Shown piece after piece: positions 17,350 through 25,622 of a DNA stretch of 38,179 bases (position 1 is the stretch's first letter; each line of letters starts with the position of its first letter). A program made the position numbers and the translations under genes. The DNA comes from Cyanobacteria bacterium GSL.Bin1 (GTDB lineage Bacteria > Cyanobacteriota > Cyanobacteriia > Cyanobacteriales > Rubidibacteraceae): NCBI GenBank assembly GCA_009909085.1, contig JAAANX010000060.1, positions 1-38,179 on the forward strand. Direction: 5' to 3'. Below the pieces are notes generated by a model. It did no database searches. It had not been told where the DNA came from and worked only from the letters and a program-made list of their open reading frames with translations.

Positions 17350-18177
17350 TTAGAGTGCCCATTTACAGGACACTCGCAACAACCCCCGAAATGATAAATC
17401 AATCAGAAAGCCAATTAACCCCAGAACAATTAAACAGGCAAAAATCTCATCCGTATTCAGAAATTTTTGGGCTAATAAGATGCGTTTTCCTAGCCCTTGT
17501 TCAGCGGCAACTAACTCCGCAACAATCACTAAATTCCAAGAGGTGGCAATATTAATCCGAAACGCATCAATAATGTTCGGAATGACATAGGGCGTAATCA
17601 CTTGTAACAAAACTTGCCAGCGTAACCCCCCTAAGGTATAGGTCGTTTCAATTAACTCCTTGGGGACAAACTTCACAGCATCCATAATCATCAGTACATT
17701 AAAGAAAATAGTGCCGATAAAAATGAGTAAGATTTTAGGTTCTTCCCCAATACCGAGATACAGAATCAGTAAAGGGATAAATGCGGGCGCTGGCATATAG
17801 CGTAAAATGCCAATAATCGGTTCAAATAATGACCGAATGCTGGCAAACGCCCCCATCCCAATGCCAATGGGAATGGCAATGACACCGGCTAAGACAAAAC
17901 CGCCAACCACTCGCAAGAAACTGGCAATCGTATCTTTAACCAAATAACCTTTTTCCCACAAGCGACCGAATGCTTCTCCGACTTGCACAGGGCTAGGCAG
18001 AAAAACATCTTCCACTCCGCCAAACGTGGCGAGTAACCACCAGAAAGACAGCGGAATCACCACGGAAACCACCATCAAGCCCCACTGTAACGGTTGGGGA
18101 ATATCTTCTGCGATGCGCCAAAATGTGGTTGGCGGTAGTCCTTGGGCTTGATTCTTTTTTCCTAGTGAATTAGACAT
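17350..18177 (-). CDS. ABC transporter permease (SsuC/TauC family), probable guanidine importer
   Basis: 275 residues with about six membrane helices and a cytoplasmic EAA-like loop (ELIETTYTLGGLRWQVLLQV) that contacts the ATPase. Family BPD_transp_1 of the nitrate/taurine type. It starts 8 nt past the binding-protein gene and precedes the ATPase gene, giving a complete importer of lipoprotein, permease homodimer and ATPase. Confidence 0.9.
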   Translation of the reverse strand: MSNSLGKKNQAQGLPPTTFWRIAEDIPQPLQWGLMVVSVVIPLSFWWLLATFGGVEDVFLPSPVQVGEAFGRLWEKGYLVKDTIASFLRVVGGFVLAGVIAIPIGIGMGAFASIRSLFEPIIGILRYMPAPAFIPLLILYLGIGEEPKILLIFIGTIFFNVLMIMDAVKFVPKELIETTYTLGGLRWQVLLQVITPYVIPNIIDAFRINIATSWNLVIVAELVAAEQGLGKRILLAQKFLNTDEIFACLIVLGLIGFLIDLSFRGLLRVSCKWAL

Positions 18178-18185
18178 GATGATCC

Positions 18186-19202
18186 TTACTGTTGTTCAGC
18201 ATAGGTTTTGACAAAGCTGTCATCAAAAAGAGTACTTAAATCCGGTTTTTCGGGAATAAAATCAACACTGACCATAAAGTCTGCCATTTCTTGGGCAGCA
18301 TAGGGCATATGGGTCATATTATCCCCATCACTAAAGGCTTCTAAGTTGTCTTCTAAAGTGAACATTTGGGTTCCTTCTTTGAACAGTTGTAAGTCTTCGG
18401 TGGTGACATCAGCGCGTTGCGCCATAATTTCATCGGACCGTTCGGGATTGTCTGCCATAAATGCCAGCACATCAAACCAAGTATTTACTAGGGCTTGCAC
18501 TTGATCCGGGCGTTCATCAATCAGCTTTTGACTGGTGACGAGTAAGTCAGGAATGGCACCGGGAAACGCAGCCGAACTAATTAACTCATGACTCCCTTCT
18601 CGCTTTAGCGCCGTCAACCAAAACGGGGGAAAGGCACCGACCGCATCCACTTTTCCCGCAGCAAACGCTGCCGCCGCAGCACCCGTTTCTAAGTCAACAA
18701 TATCAACATCACTACGGGACATCCCCTCTTCTTCTAACGCCAAGGTGAGGAGAAAATCATCAACGACACCGGCTTCAACCGCAACCTCTTTTCCTTCTAA
18801 CTCAGGAATCGATTGAATTTCTTCGGCAGCAATAATTTTGTCATTCCCAGCGGAATTATCATTCACGAGGACGACCACTTCACCGTTGACTGCATCGCCA
18901 ACAAAAGAAACCGTATCGTTTAAGGTTTGACAGTTGGCATCGAGTTGTCCCGCTGCTAGGGCTTCCATGGAAGCCAGGTAGCCATCAAACCATTGCAAGC
19001 GAACATTTGCTCCATTTTTTTCAAATAACCCTTCTTCTTGCGCGATCGCCCAGGGCCACCAACCCGCCCAATTACTATAACCCAGCACAACCGGTTCCCT
19101 CCCCTCTGTACTCGGCGAATTATTGCCTGTATTGCAACTAACAACTAAAACTAAACTTAAACAAAATAAACCGAACTGTATTAGTAATTTTGGTAACTTC
19201 AT
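18186..19202 (-). CDS. Substrate-binding lipoprotein (NMT1/SsuA-like), probable guanidine importer
   Basis: 338 residues. The signal peptide ends in a lipobox (LVVSC, lipidated Cys23), so the protein would be anchored on the periplasmic face of the inner membrane. The mature part follows the NMT1/THI5-like fold, with an aromatic-rich start (SNWAGWWPWAIAQEEGLF) and a GGTL-less binding cleft typical of the taurine/nitrate class. The aromatic pair could stack against a planar guanidinium cation, which is inference. A GGAAG ribosome site precedes the ATG. It lies 12 nt after hypB in the same operon. Confidence 0.88.
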   Translation of the reverse strand: MKLPKLLIQFGLFCLSLVLVVSCNTGNNSPSTEGREPVVLGYSNWAGWWPWAIAQEEGLFEKNGANVRLQWFDGYLASMEALAAGQLDANCQTLNDTVSFVGDAVNGEVVVLVNDNSAGNDKIIAAEEIQSIPELEGKEVAVEAGVVDDFLLTLALEEEGMSRSDVDIVDLETGAAAAAFAAGKVDAVGAFPPFWLTALKREGSHELISSAAFPGAIPDLLVTSQKLIDERPDQVQALVNTWFDVLAFMADNPERSDEIMAQRADVTTEDLQLFKEGTQMFTLEDNLEAFSDGDNMTHMPYAAQEMADFMVSVDFIPEKPDLSTLFDDSFVKTYAEQQ

Positions 19203-19214
19203 TCCGCTTCCTTT

Positions 19215-19904
19215 TTAATGACTAACAATAAGTTGTTCTGCCACTTGTTTTTGTACCCAATCCAACCAAAGATTCAGTCCTTCGCCAGTCTTTGCTGAAA
19301 CGGGAATTATCGTGACATTGGGGTTCATTTGTCGGACATTGGCTTCAATTCGTTTCAGGTCAATTTCTAAATGAGGGGCTAAGTCCATTTTGGTAACTAA
19401 AAGACAGTCTGCTTCTTGAAACATCACTGGATATTTCAGCGGTTTATCTTCTCCTTCTGTCACACTAAGTAAGGCGACTTTCCTGTGTTCTCCCACTTCA
19501 AATTCCGCGGGACAAACCAAATTGCCCACATTTTCCACAAAAATTAGATCAAATTCTGGGGGATGATAATTTTCTTGGAGTTGATGCAAGCCACCGGCCA
19601 CCATTTTTGCATCGAGATGACAAGACCGTCCGGTATTAATAGCAATAATCGGAACCCCGTATTGGCGGAGTCGTTCGGCATCTAATTCGGTTGTCATATC
19701 CCCTTCAATCACCGCAAGCTTAAGTTGGGAGGACAAAATAGAAAGGGTTTTTTCTAACAAAACGGTTTTTCCAGCGCCGGGACTACTCATAACATTGAGA
19801 CAAGTGATACCCCACGCATCAAAATGTTCTCGGTTATGGTCAGCTTCAGTTTGGTTGGCGTGAAGGAGATTGACTCCTAAGGCGGCGTCAAAGGTTTGGT
19901 GCAT
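19215..19904 (-). CDS. hypB: HypB-type nickel GTPase chaperone
   Basis: 229 residues. GTP P-loop SPGAGKT (41-47), GDMTTELD (68-75), the metal-site pair C95-H96 (GRSCHLD) and the TKMDL G4 motif. In hydrogenase systems HypB loads Ni into HypA and the enzyme. Here it lacks the N-terminal CxxCGC motif and the His-rich nickel-storage stretch. Its place between hypA and the importer, next to a Ni-dependent guanidine hydrolase and with no hydrogenase genes, argues that its client is GdmH. Confidence 0.93.
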   Translation of the reverse strand: MHQTFDAALGVNLLHANQTEADHNREHFDAWGITCLNVMSSPGAGKTVLLEKTLSILSSQLKLAVIEGDMTTELDAERLRQYGVPIIAINTGRSCHLDAKMVAGGLHQLQENYHPPEFDLIFVENVGNLVCPAEFEVGEHRKVALLSVTEGEDKPLKYPVMFQEADCLLVTKMDLAPHLEIDLKRIEANVRQMNPNVTIIPVSAKTGEGLNLWLDWVQKQVAEQLIVSH

Positions 19905-19925
19905 AGCTTTCTCACTGGCAAGACA

Positions 19926-20297
19926 TTATTGAATAGCAACAGATTCTTCTGTGGTGTACTCGATATGATCAATTTTCAGTTCTCTACCGGAACGAATGTC
20001 TTCCATTGGCGAATGACAACTCGGACAAGCATATTCTTGACCCAATTTCGGAAAATATTCTTGTTGACAAGGATGGCAATAGGCAATCAATGGACTCTGT
20101 TTAATAACAAGTTCCACTCCGGCTAAAAAAGTATTTTGAGTTTGTACCTCAAAGGCAAATTGCAGACTGACAGGTTCGACACAAGTAAACTCCCCAACCA
20201 GGAGATGAACTTTCTGAATCTTTGGGGGAACGGGTTGGTTTTGCCACCACTCATGAACCGTTTGCATGAGTGCTTTTGTCATATCTGTTTCGTGCAT
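19926..20297 (-). CDS. hypA: HypA-type nickel chaperone
   Basis: 123 residues. It begins MHE, the N-terminal Ni-binding motif, and holds a structural zinc site C74/C77 and C91/C94 (YCHPC, ACPSC). HypA hands nickel from HypB to the target enzyme. A clear AGGAG site precedes the ATG. It sits 17 nt after gdmH, so it is read as part of the same transcript. Length is slightly above the usual ~115 because of the C-terminal tail. Confidence 0.94.
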   Translation of the reverse strand: MHETDMTKALMQTVHEWWQNQPVPPKIQKVHLLVGEFTCVEPVSLQFAFEVQTQNTFLAGVELVIKQSPLIAYCHPCQQEYFPKLGQEYACPSCHSPMEDIRSGRELKIDHIEYTTEESVAIQ

Positions 20298-20314
20298 TCA
20301 CAAGTCTCCTTTAT

Positions 20315-21475
20315 TTACTGCCAATAATCGGCAGTGGTTTGGGCTTCTTCATGGATATAACTGGGCTTTGCTTGACGCGGCAGTTGTTCCGAAAGTACAA
20401 GATGGGCCATCGTATCGCAGATGACTCGGGTTGCCATTAAAGCGGTCATATCGCTGACATCATAAGGGGGTGAAACTTCGACGACTTCTAGTCCACAAAC
20501 GGGGGCTTGCTGCACAATTTTTCCTAATAAATAAAGGGCTTCTCGGGGTAAGAGTCCACCCGGTTCGGGCCAACCGGTTCCCGGAACAAAACCGGCATCA
20601 ATGCAATCAATATCAAAGCTGATATAAACACAATCAGTGCCATCGAGGGCGCGTTCCAGGGCAAACTCTACCGCGGCATCTAAACCCATTTCTGTAATAT
20701 CAGTAACGGTGAGAATATTGGTTTCTCGTTCTCGACAAACCTTGACTCCTTGACGCGGCACTTGCCAACCGCCAATTCCCAGTTGAACCAGGTTTTTAGC
20801 AGGAGCATTTTTAATATTTGTCGCGTGGAACCAAGGGCAAGTATGCATCCGTTCATCCAGGTCACTTTCTTGAGTATCCACATGGCGATCAAAGTGAATA
20901 ATTCCGACTTTTTGATCTCCTAAATGACGACAAACGCCACGCACCGTAGGAAAACCAATAGAATGATCGCCTCCGAGAATGATTGGTAAGGCACCGGATT
21001 GGAAAATGTGGGCAATCCCTTTAGAAATCTGATCAAAGGACTTTTCGTTATTCCCGGGAATGGTGAAGATATCGCCAACATCACAGAGGGTAATTTGTTC
21101 TCTTAAATCAACCCCTAGTTCAAAGTTGTAGGGGGTATAAAGAGCCGAAATTTTGCGGATGCCTTGGGGGCCAAACCGCGTCCCCGGCCGGTAAGTGGTA
21201 CCAGAATCATGGGGAACGCCAACAATGGCAACATCATAATTCCCGACTTGTTTGACATCTTCCACATAGGGGGCTTTGAGGAAGGTATTAATGCCAGCAT
21301 AGTGAGGGAGTTCACCGCGCGAAAAGGTAGAAATGCTGCGATCGCGAATACTGTCTGCTGCTTCTAATCCATAATCTAAGCCTTGCGACACTTCTTGCTG
21401 CCATCCAGTTAACGGTAACTGACTTTCTTTATCTAACGCCTGATTGGCTTCGCTAGATTGATTTTGCTCACTCAT
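20315..21475 (-). CDS. gdmH: Nickel-dependent guanidine hydrolase (ureohydrolase family)
   Basis: A 386-residue ureohydrolase. The binuclear metal ligands are all present: H171 (GGDHS), D196, H198 and D200 (HFDRHVD), D288 and D290 (SFDIDCID). The motif has Arg197 where agmatinases carry Ala, and an extended N-terminus (FSRGELPHYAGINTFLKAP at 51-69) is typical of the Synechocystis Sll1077-type guanidine hydrolase rather than agmatinase. It would split guanidine into urea and ammonia in the cytosol. Support comes from the guanidine-I riboswitch just upstream, the Ni chaperone genes hypA and hypB just downstream and the importer that follows. The start has an AGGAG site 13 nt upstream. Automated labels often call such genes speB/agmatinase. 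Confidence 0.93.
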   Translation of the reverse strand: MSEQNQSSEANQALDKESQLPLTGWQQEVSQGLDYGLEAADSIRDRSISTFSRGELPHYAGINTFLKAPYVEDVKQVGNYDVAIVGVPHDSGTTYRPGTRFGPQGIRKISALYTPYNFELGVDLREQITLCDVGDIFTIPGNNEKSFDQISKGIAHIFQSGALPIILGGDHSIGFPTVRGVCRHLGDQKVGIIHFDRHVDTQESDLDERMHTCPWFHATNIKNAPAKNLVQLGIGGWQVPRQGVKVCRERETNILTVTDITEMGLDAAVEFALERALDGTDCVYISFDIDCIDAGFVPGTGWPEPGGLLPREALYLLGKIVQQAPVCGLEVVEVSPPYDVSDMTALMATRVICDTMAHLVLSEQLPRQAKPSYIHEEAQTTADYWQ

Positions 21476-21502
21476 TGATCAATTTTCTCTCCTAAAAAAT
21501 AC

Positions 21503-21549
21503 AAAAAAAAGGAGACCTCTTAACAGTAACCACTGTTGTTGAGACCTCC
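21503..21549 (-). terminator. Riboswitch expression-platform terminator
   Basis: On the minus strand GGAGGUCUC (21549-21541) pairs with GAGGUCUCC (21519-21511) over 9 bp with two G-U pairs. An inner AACAGU-GGUU-ACUGUU hairpin fills the loop, and a U8 run follows (21510-21503). The 5' arm overlaps the conserved CCGGGAGG end of the aptamer, so ligand-bound aptamer and terminator exclude each other: an ON switch at transcription level. Confidence 0.9.
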
Positions 21550-21650
21550 CGGGCTTTTGTCCCGCCGTGTCGCTATCTCTTTCTTGAGAGTGCGTGCTTC
21601 TCTTGGACCAGTCACTGCGGTAGGAGCGCAATCGGAACCCTAGAAGCAAT
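21540..21650 (-). promoter_or_regulatory. Guanidine-I riboswitch (ykkC class) upstream of gdmH
   Basis: The minus strand carries the class signatures in order: CUAGGGUUCCG (21643-21633), UGGUCCAAGAGAAGC (~21609-21595), ACACGGCGGGACAAAAGCCCGGGAG (~21571-21547). These nearly universal blocks identify the guanidine aptamer. It lies 65 nt before the gdmH ATG. Binding of guanidine should release the downstream terminator and switch on hydrolase, chaperones and importer. Confidence 0.95.
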
Positions 21651-21680
21651 GTTCGATTTGGATGAATTTTAATAGGTTGT

Positions 21681-21722
21681 ATTGTGCAGAACTATGGGAA
21701 TAACTACAGTAAAATTGACTAC
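21681..21722 (-). promoter_or_regulatory. NtcA-like promoter of the guanidine operon
   Basis: On the minus strand GTA-GTCAATTT-TAC (21722-21709) fits the NtcA consensus GTAN8TAC. A -10-like CACAAT (21686-21681) follows after exactly 22 nt, the spacing of NtcA-activated class II promoters. It lies between the end of the MFS gene and the riboswitch. A single GTAN8TAC can arise by chance; spacing and context make it likely. Confidence 0.6.
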
Positions 21723-21732
21723 AAAAATCAAA

Positions 21733-23145
21733 TTAACTGACACTCTCCGAACCTTTTGTTGCTAATTCGGGCTTGGGAGTTTTGCCAGACGTTTGTTGTT
21801 CTTTCGCAACATCTTTTACCCACTGCACCAGTAATGCAGCAAGGGCCATTGAAATACCACCGACGACTAGGGCGAAAATTCGATTATTTCCTAAAAGGTT
21901 TTCCATGACCCACCCAAGGCCAAGGGCAGCTATGATTTGAGGAATGACAATAAAGGCATTAAAAATCCCCATGTAAATTCCGGTATCTTTCATGGGTAAA
22001 ACGTCAGACAGCATCGAATAAGGCATGGTTAAAGCACTCGCCCACGCTAAACCAAAACACGCCATCGGGAGTAAGAGCAAATATTGATTACTGACGAAGA
22101 GTAGAGAAATCAAGCCGACCCCGCCACACAATAAGCTAAAAGAATGGGTGGCTTTGCGACTGGTTGCCGCAGCGATCCGAGCCAGAAATATCGAATAGAC
22201 AAAGCAGACAACATTATAGAGAGCAATACAAATTCCAGCCCATTCTACCCCTTCTTGATAAAGAGGTGAGCTTTCTTTGGTTGCGCCAAAAATTTCGTGT
22301 CCCACTGCCGGCGGGAAGTAAAGGAAAACACAGAAAATACCGAGCCAGGTAAAAAACTGCACCCAAGCCAGTTGTTTCATGAGATCGGGCATAGTACGTA
22401 CTTTCTGCGCAATCCCTTTCACCATCCCGATCGCGCCACCGGTATCATTTTGGCGTTGCTTGAGCTTTTCTAAGTCTTGCGGTGGGTATTCTTTGGTGGT
22501 GAGAACGGTCCACAACACAGTCCCTAAAAAGACGGCAGCGCCGACATAGTAAGACACTTTAACAGTCAGAGGAATTTCACCGGCCGGAGTAGTGATTTGA
22601 TTAAAGTTAAACCAATGATTAAGAATCCACGGACAAAGCGATGCCACTACAGCCCCCAAGCCAATAAAAAAGGCTTGCATGCCAAAACCAAGGGTCCGCT
22701 GATTTTCGGGGACTAAATCCGAAACAAAGGCGCGAAACGGTTCCATACTGATATTAACCGAGGTATCGAGCATCCATAGTGCCCCGGCTGCCATCCATAG
22801 ACTAGAGGAGTTGGGCATGAGAATCAGCGCGATCGAGCTGAGAATAGCACCGAATAAAAAATACGGTCGCCTGCGCCCCAGCCGAGTCCAGGTGCGGTCA
22901 CTCATGTAACCAATAATGGGTTGGGCAATTAACCCACTCATGGGAGCAGCCAGCCACAAAATCGGGATTTGTTCAGGATTAGCGCCTAAGTATTCATAAA
23001 TGGCACTGGTATTTGCCATTTGCAATGTCCAACCAAATTGAATGCCGAAGAAGCCGAAACTCATATTCCAAAGTTGGACAAATCCTAAGGGTACTTTTTT
23101 AAATCGTTTTTGCAAGTTCCTAATTCTTTGAGCGTTTTGTCTCAT
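21733..23145 (-). CDS. MFS transporter, SLC45/GPH-like
   Basis: 470 residues with about 12 membrane helices. The start (FVQLWNMSFGFFGIQFGWTL) and the loop DRTWTRLGRRRPYF after helix 2 match the SLC45/GPH sugar:proton symporter type of the major facilitator family. A cytosolic loop lies near residues 230-260. The C-terminus is polar. It lies upstream of the guanidine operon on the same strand; its stop is only 11 nt from the NtcA-like box, so read-through into the operon is possible but the riboswitch would still control it. Sugar specificity is unknown. Confidence 0.87.
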   Translation of the reverse strand: MRQNAQRIRNLQKRFKKVPLGFVQLWNMSFGFFGIQFGWTLQMANTSAIYEYLGANPEQIPILWLAAPMSGLIAQPIIGYMSDRTWTRLGRRRPYFLFGAILSSIALILMPNSSSLWMAAGALWMLDTSVNISMEPFRAFVSDLVPENQRTLGFGMQAFFIGLGAVVASLCPWILNHWFNFNQITTPAGEIPLTVKVSYYVGAAVFLGTVLWTVLTTKEYPPQDLEKLKQRQNDTGGAIGMVKGIAQKVRTMPDLMKQLAWVQFFTWLGIFCVFLYFPPAVGHEIFGATKESSPLYQEGVEWAGICIALYNVVCFVYSIFLARIAAATSRKATHSFSLLCGGVGLISLLFVSNQYLLLLPMACFGLAWASALTMPYSMLSDVLPMKDTGIYMGIFNAFIVIPQIIAALGLGWVMENLLGNNRIFALVVGGISMALAALLVQWVKDVAKEQQTSGKTPKPELATKGSESVS

Positions 23146-23651
23146 AGACGATAATTGATACCTACGTGTTTAGAAAAGAACGTTATGGCGGAAAGAAAGT
23201 AGCTTTACCATCTCAAATACACGATTGTTCAACGGTCAGAGTAAGCCTATCTTCCCAAAGAAAGTTGGCTCTCTGATTTAAACCAAATCAGTTTAGTCAT
23301 TATTACAATACAAATTCAGTAACATCAGTTTCCTCCCTCCCTAACCGTAAAATTCTCCTCAAGTGGCAAATTTCTACCGCAAGACGTAACTCATTCACCT
23401 TTAAACACGCTAGCTAATCACTTAATGTTAAAGGAGAATTTGTCAATCGAAGAGAAAACTAAGCTTATCTTTAGTTCCACTGACACTCTTGATTCAGTCT
23501 CTAGATGTAAATTATCTCAACAAGTCTAGGTTACAGTTAACGTTATATCGGTTCCTTGGGAATGTTAATCGGGAGTATTGGTCGCGCGATCGTTAAACTC
23601 GAACAATAGGCTTTGTTTCCCTTGCGAAAAGCTTAAGTCAGCAAGATTAAA
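23146..23651. other. Divergent intergenic region (MFS / DUF389)
   Basis: Five hundred bases without coding signal. It contains a perfect 7-bp palindrome CTGATTT-AAACC-AAATCAG (23273-23291), about 130 nt upstream of the MFS start, a candidate operator. Apart from AT-richness and one HIP1-like GCGCGATCG near 23585 I see nothing else. Confidence 0.4.
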
Positions 23652-24725
23652 ATGAAATTCTTATTTCGTAAGCGAGATCGTCAAGGCCAAAAGAGAGCTG
23701 CTTCTGTAAAACTTTATGGCAGTAAATATTGGTCTTGGCTGAAAGAGGATCCAACTTCGATCGCGCTTCTCAATCGCATCCTTTGGCGAGGAGCAATTCT
23801 CAGTAGCAGTTTTTGTCTGATGGTTGTAGTCTCTAGCGCGATCGGAACATTGGGATTGCTGGCGAACAGCATTGCTGCTGTGATTGGCGCAATGATTATT
23901 TCTCCCTTAATGCAGCCGACGGTTGGGATTGCCTATGCCATGGTGATGGCCAATCGGCGACTGCTTAAACAAGCAACCTTAACGGCTATTATTGGCATCC
24001 TAATTACAGTAGTGACGGCAATTTTAGTTGCTCATTTAATCGGATTGAGAACCCTGAATTCAGAAATCCTTTCACGAACCAACCCCAATTTAATTAATTT
24101 GGGGATTGCTATCGGAGCCGGGATTGCAGGAGCATTTGCTTATACTCGGCAAAGTGTTGCCGATGCCTTACCGGGAACAGCAGTGGCAGTAGCATTAGTT
24201 CCTCCTCTGTGTGTGGTTGGAATTGGGGTAGTCAGTGGGGAAATGCCTCTCATTCAAGGGGCTTCTGTCTTGTTTTTCACCAATTTTATTGGTATTATTT
24301 TTAGTGGTGGTCTTGTTTTTGTGTTTCAGGGATATGGAACCATTGCTAAAGCACGGCAAGGATTAATGGTGACAATTTTGGCTTTGCTTTTACTCGGACT
24401 CCCGCTGAGCTATCAAATGAGACATCTCTTAGCCAGTTCCAACCTCCGCAGTGATGTGGAACAATTGGTCCGCAACCAGGAGACAATTTTTGCCGGTAAA
24501 GAAATTCGCAGTCTCAAAGTCGCTTCTCGGAGTGATTCACTATTAATTGAGTTAGCCATTGAAGCACAAGTCAACTCGATTTCCAAAAAACAGCTTCAAT
24601 CCGCCCAAGCATTTTTGAGCAATCGTTTGGAAACGCCGGTAACGTTGCGAGTTAAATTAGTTCCGATTGAATCTTTTGAAATCCCAGCATCTGCAAATGT
24701 TCAGGAAGACTCTCAAGGTGACTAA
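23652..24725 (+). CDS. DUF389 family membrane protein
   Basis: 357 residues. Family features are the glycine-rich helices ANSIAAVIGAMIISPLMQP and the ALPGTAVAVALVPPLCVVG stretch; about six membrane segments, then a ~90-residue soluble C-terminal domain. The function of DUF389 proteins is not established. The gene is monocistronic and ends 45 nt before an IS630-type element. Confidence 0.88.
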   Translation: MKFLFRKRDRQGQKRAASVKLYGSKYWSWLKEDPTSIALLNRILWRGAILSSSFCLMVVVSSAIGTLGLLANSIAAVIGAMIISPLMQPTVGIAYAMVMANRRLLKQATLTAIIGILITVVTAILVAHLIGLRTLNSEILSRTNPNLINLGIAIGAGIAGAFAYTRQSVADALPGTAVAVALVPPLCVVGIGVVSGEMPLIQGASVLFFTNFIGIIFSGGLVFVFQGYGTIAKARQGLMVTILALLLLGLPLSYQMRHLLASSNLRSDVEQLVRNQETIFAGKEIRSLKVASRSDSLLIELAIEAQVNSISKKQLQSAQAFLSNRLETPVTLRVKLVPIESFEIPASANVQEDSQGD

Positions 24726-24784
24726 ACCAAAGAGAGGTTGCAGTCAACTTGTTTCCAGTTTGAAAAAGGTTATAGTCATTCCAA

Positions 24785-25267
24785 TTAAGTTCCGTACACT
24801 CGAATCAGGTCGTCGAGAGTTGTCCCTAGTGGAGCATAAATCCGTTGCTTTTTGAGAATGGCAAAATCCTGTTCAATTTTGTTAAAGTCAGGGGAGTAGG
24901 GGGGTAGAAAAAGAACTTCATGTCCAGCGCTCTGGGCAATCTCTTTAATTTCTTCCTTTCTATGAAAAGGAGCATTATCGAGAATTAGAAGAGATTGAGG
25001 ATTGAGAAGTGGGAGTAAATGATGCTCCAGCCAGTGATTGAACCAAGTTGAATGGGTTGTTCCCGCAAACAAAACTGGTGCCAGTAATTCCTTTCCTCTC
25101 TTAGCTGCAATTAAACTAGTGCGGGGGCGAGTTTTTCCACTACGCTCACCATGAATTTTTTTCCCTTTCTTCGACCAAGCATGGGGTCGAAACGTGCTGG
25201 CTTCAAAACCAGATTCATCAATATAGATCACATTCTCTGACCCTTGCTCAATGATAAATTTTCGCAA
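24785..25267 (-). CDS. IS630 transposase, DDE catalytic part
   Basis: About 160 residues visible from an internal ATG; the frame really extends upstream to the A8 run near 25321. The catalytic acids are in IYIDESGF (first D), LILDNAPFH (second D) and NKIEQD (E), the DDE triad of the IS630/Tc1 group. It joins in frame to the first ORF if one A is removed from the A8 run (reading CKKTLLYEQRKPGERIEYLQ). Confidence 0.9.
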   Translation of the reverse strand: MRKFIIEQGSENVIYIDESGFEASTFRPHAWSKKGKKIHGERSGKTRPRTSLIAAKRGKELLAPVLFAGTTHSTWFNHWLEHHLLPLLNPQSLLILDNAPFHRKEEIKEIAQSAGHEVLFLPPYSPDFNKIEQDFAILKKQRIYAPLGTTLDDLIRVYGT

Positions 25268-25289
25268 AGTTTGTAGGTACTCAATGCGC

Positions 25290-25622
25290 TCACCGGGTTT
25301 CCTCTGTTCGTAGAGCAGAGTTTTTTTTACAGGTCTGTTTCATTTTTTGCAGAGCGTACCAAATGGCGTTGATCTCTACCCCGAAACGCTCTGCTCTTTC
25401 TCGAAGCAAAGCATCAGGATTTTCTTGGACATCTGTTCTCAAGGCTTCCCAATTTAGTTTGCGCGATCGCCGCTCAACTTTCTTCGGAGCCAAATCATCT
25501 CTTTGACACCAATCATAAACACACCAGCGACTCACTTCATATCGTCGTGAGGCTTCGGATTTGCTACCCCCTTTCTTGACAAAGTTAACCACTCGCTGAC
25601 GTAAATCTAGGCTATAGGTCAT
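25290..25622 (-). CDS. IS630 transposase, helix-turn-helix part
   Basis: 110 residues starting MTYSLDLRQRVVNFVKKGGS, the usual IS630 N-terminus, with an HTH (SKSEASRRYEVSRWCVYDWC) for end binding. Past the A8 run (25328-25321) its own frame ends after ~13 residues. The catalytic part lies in another frame, so expression of a whole transposase would need slippage at the A-run, or the copy is inactive. Confidence 0.88.
   Translation of the reverse strand: MTYSLDLRQRVVNFVKKGGSKSEASRRYEVSRWCVYDWCQRDDLAPKKVERRSRKLNWEALRTDVQENPDALLRERAERFGVEINAIWYALQKMKQTCKKNSALRTEETR

Noticed and set aside
19215-20297. Hydrogenase maturation cluster
   Set aside because: Only hypA and hypB are present, fixed between gdmH and an importer; no hydrogenase or other hyp genes are seen.
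20315-21475. Agmatinase (speB) label for the ureohydrolase
   Set aside because: The guanidine-I riboswitch, Ni chaperones, N-terminal FSRGELPHYAGINTFL block and HFDRHVD variant all favour guanidine hydrolase.
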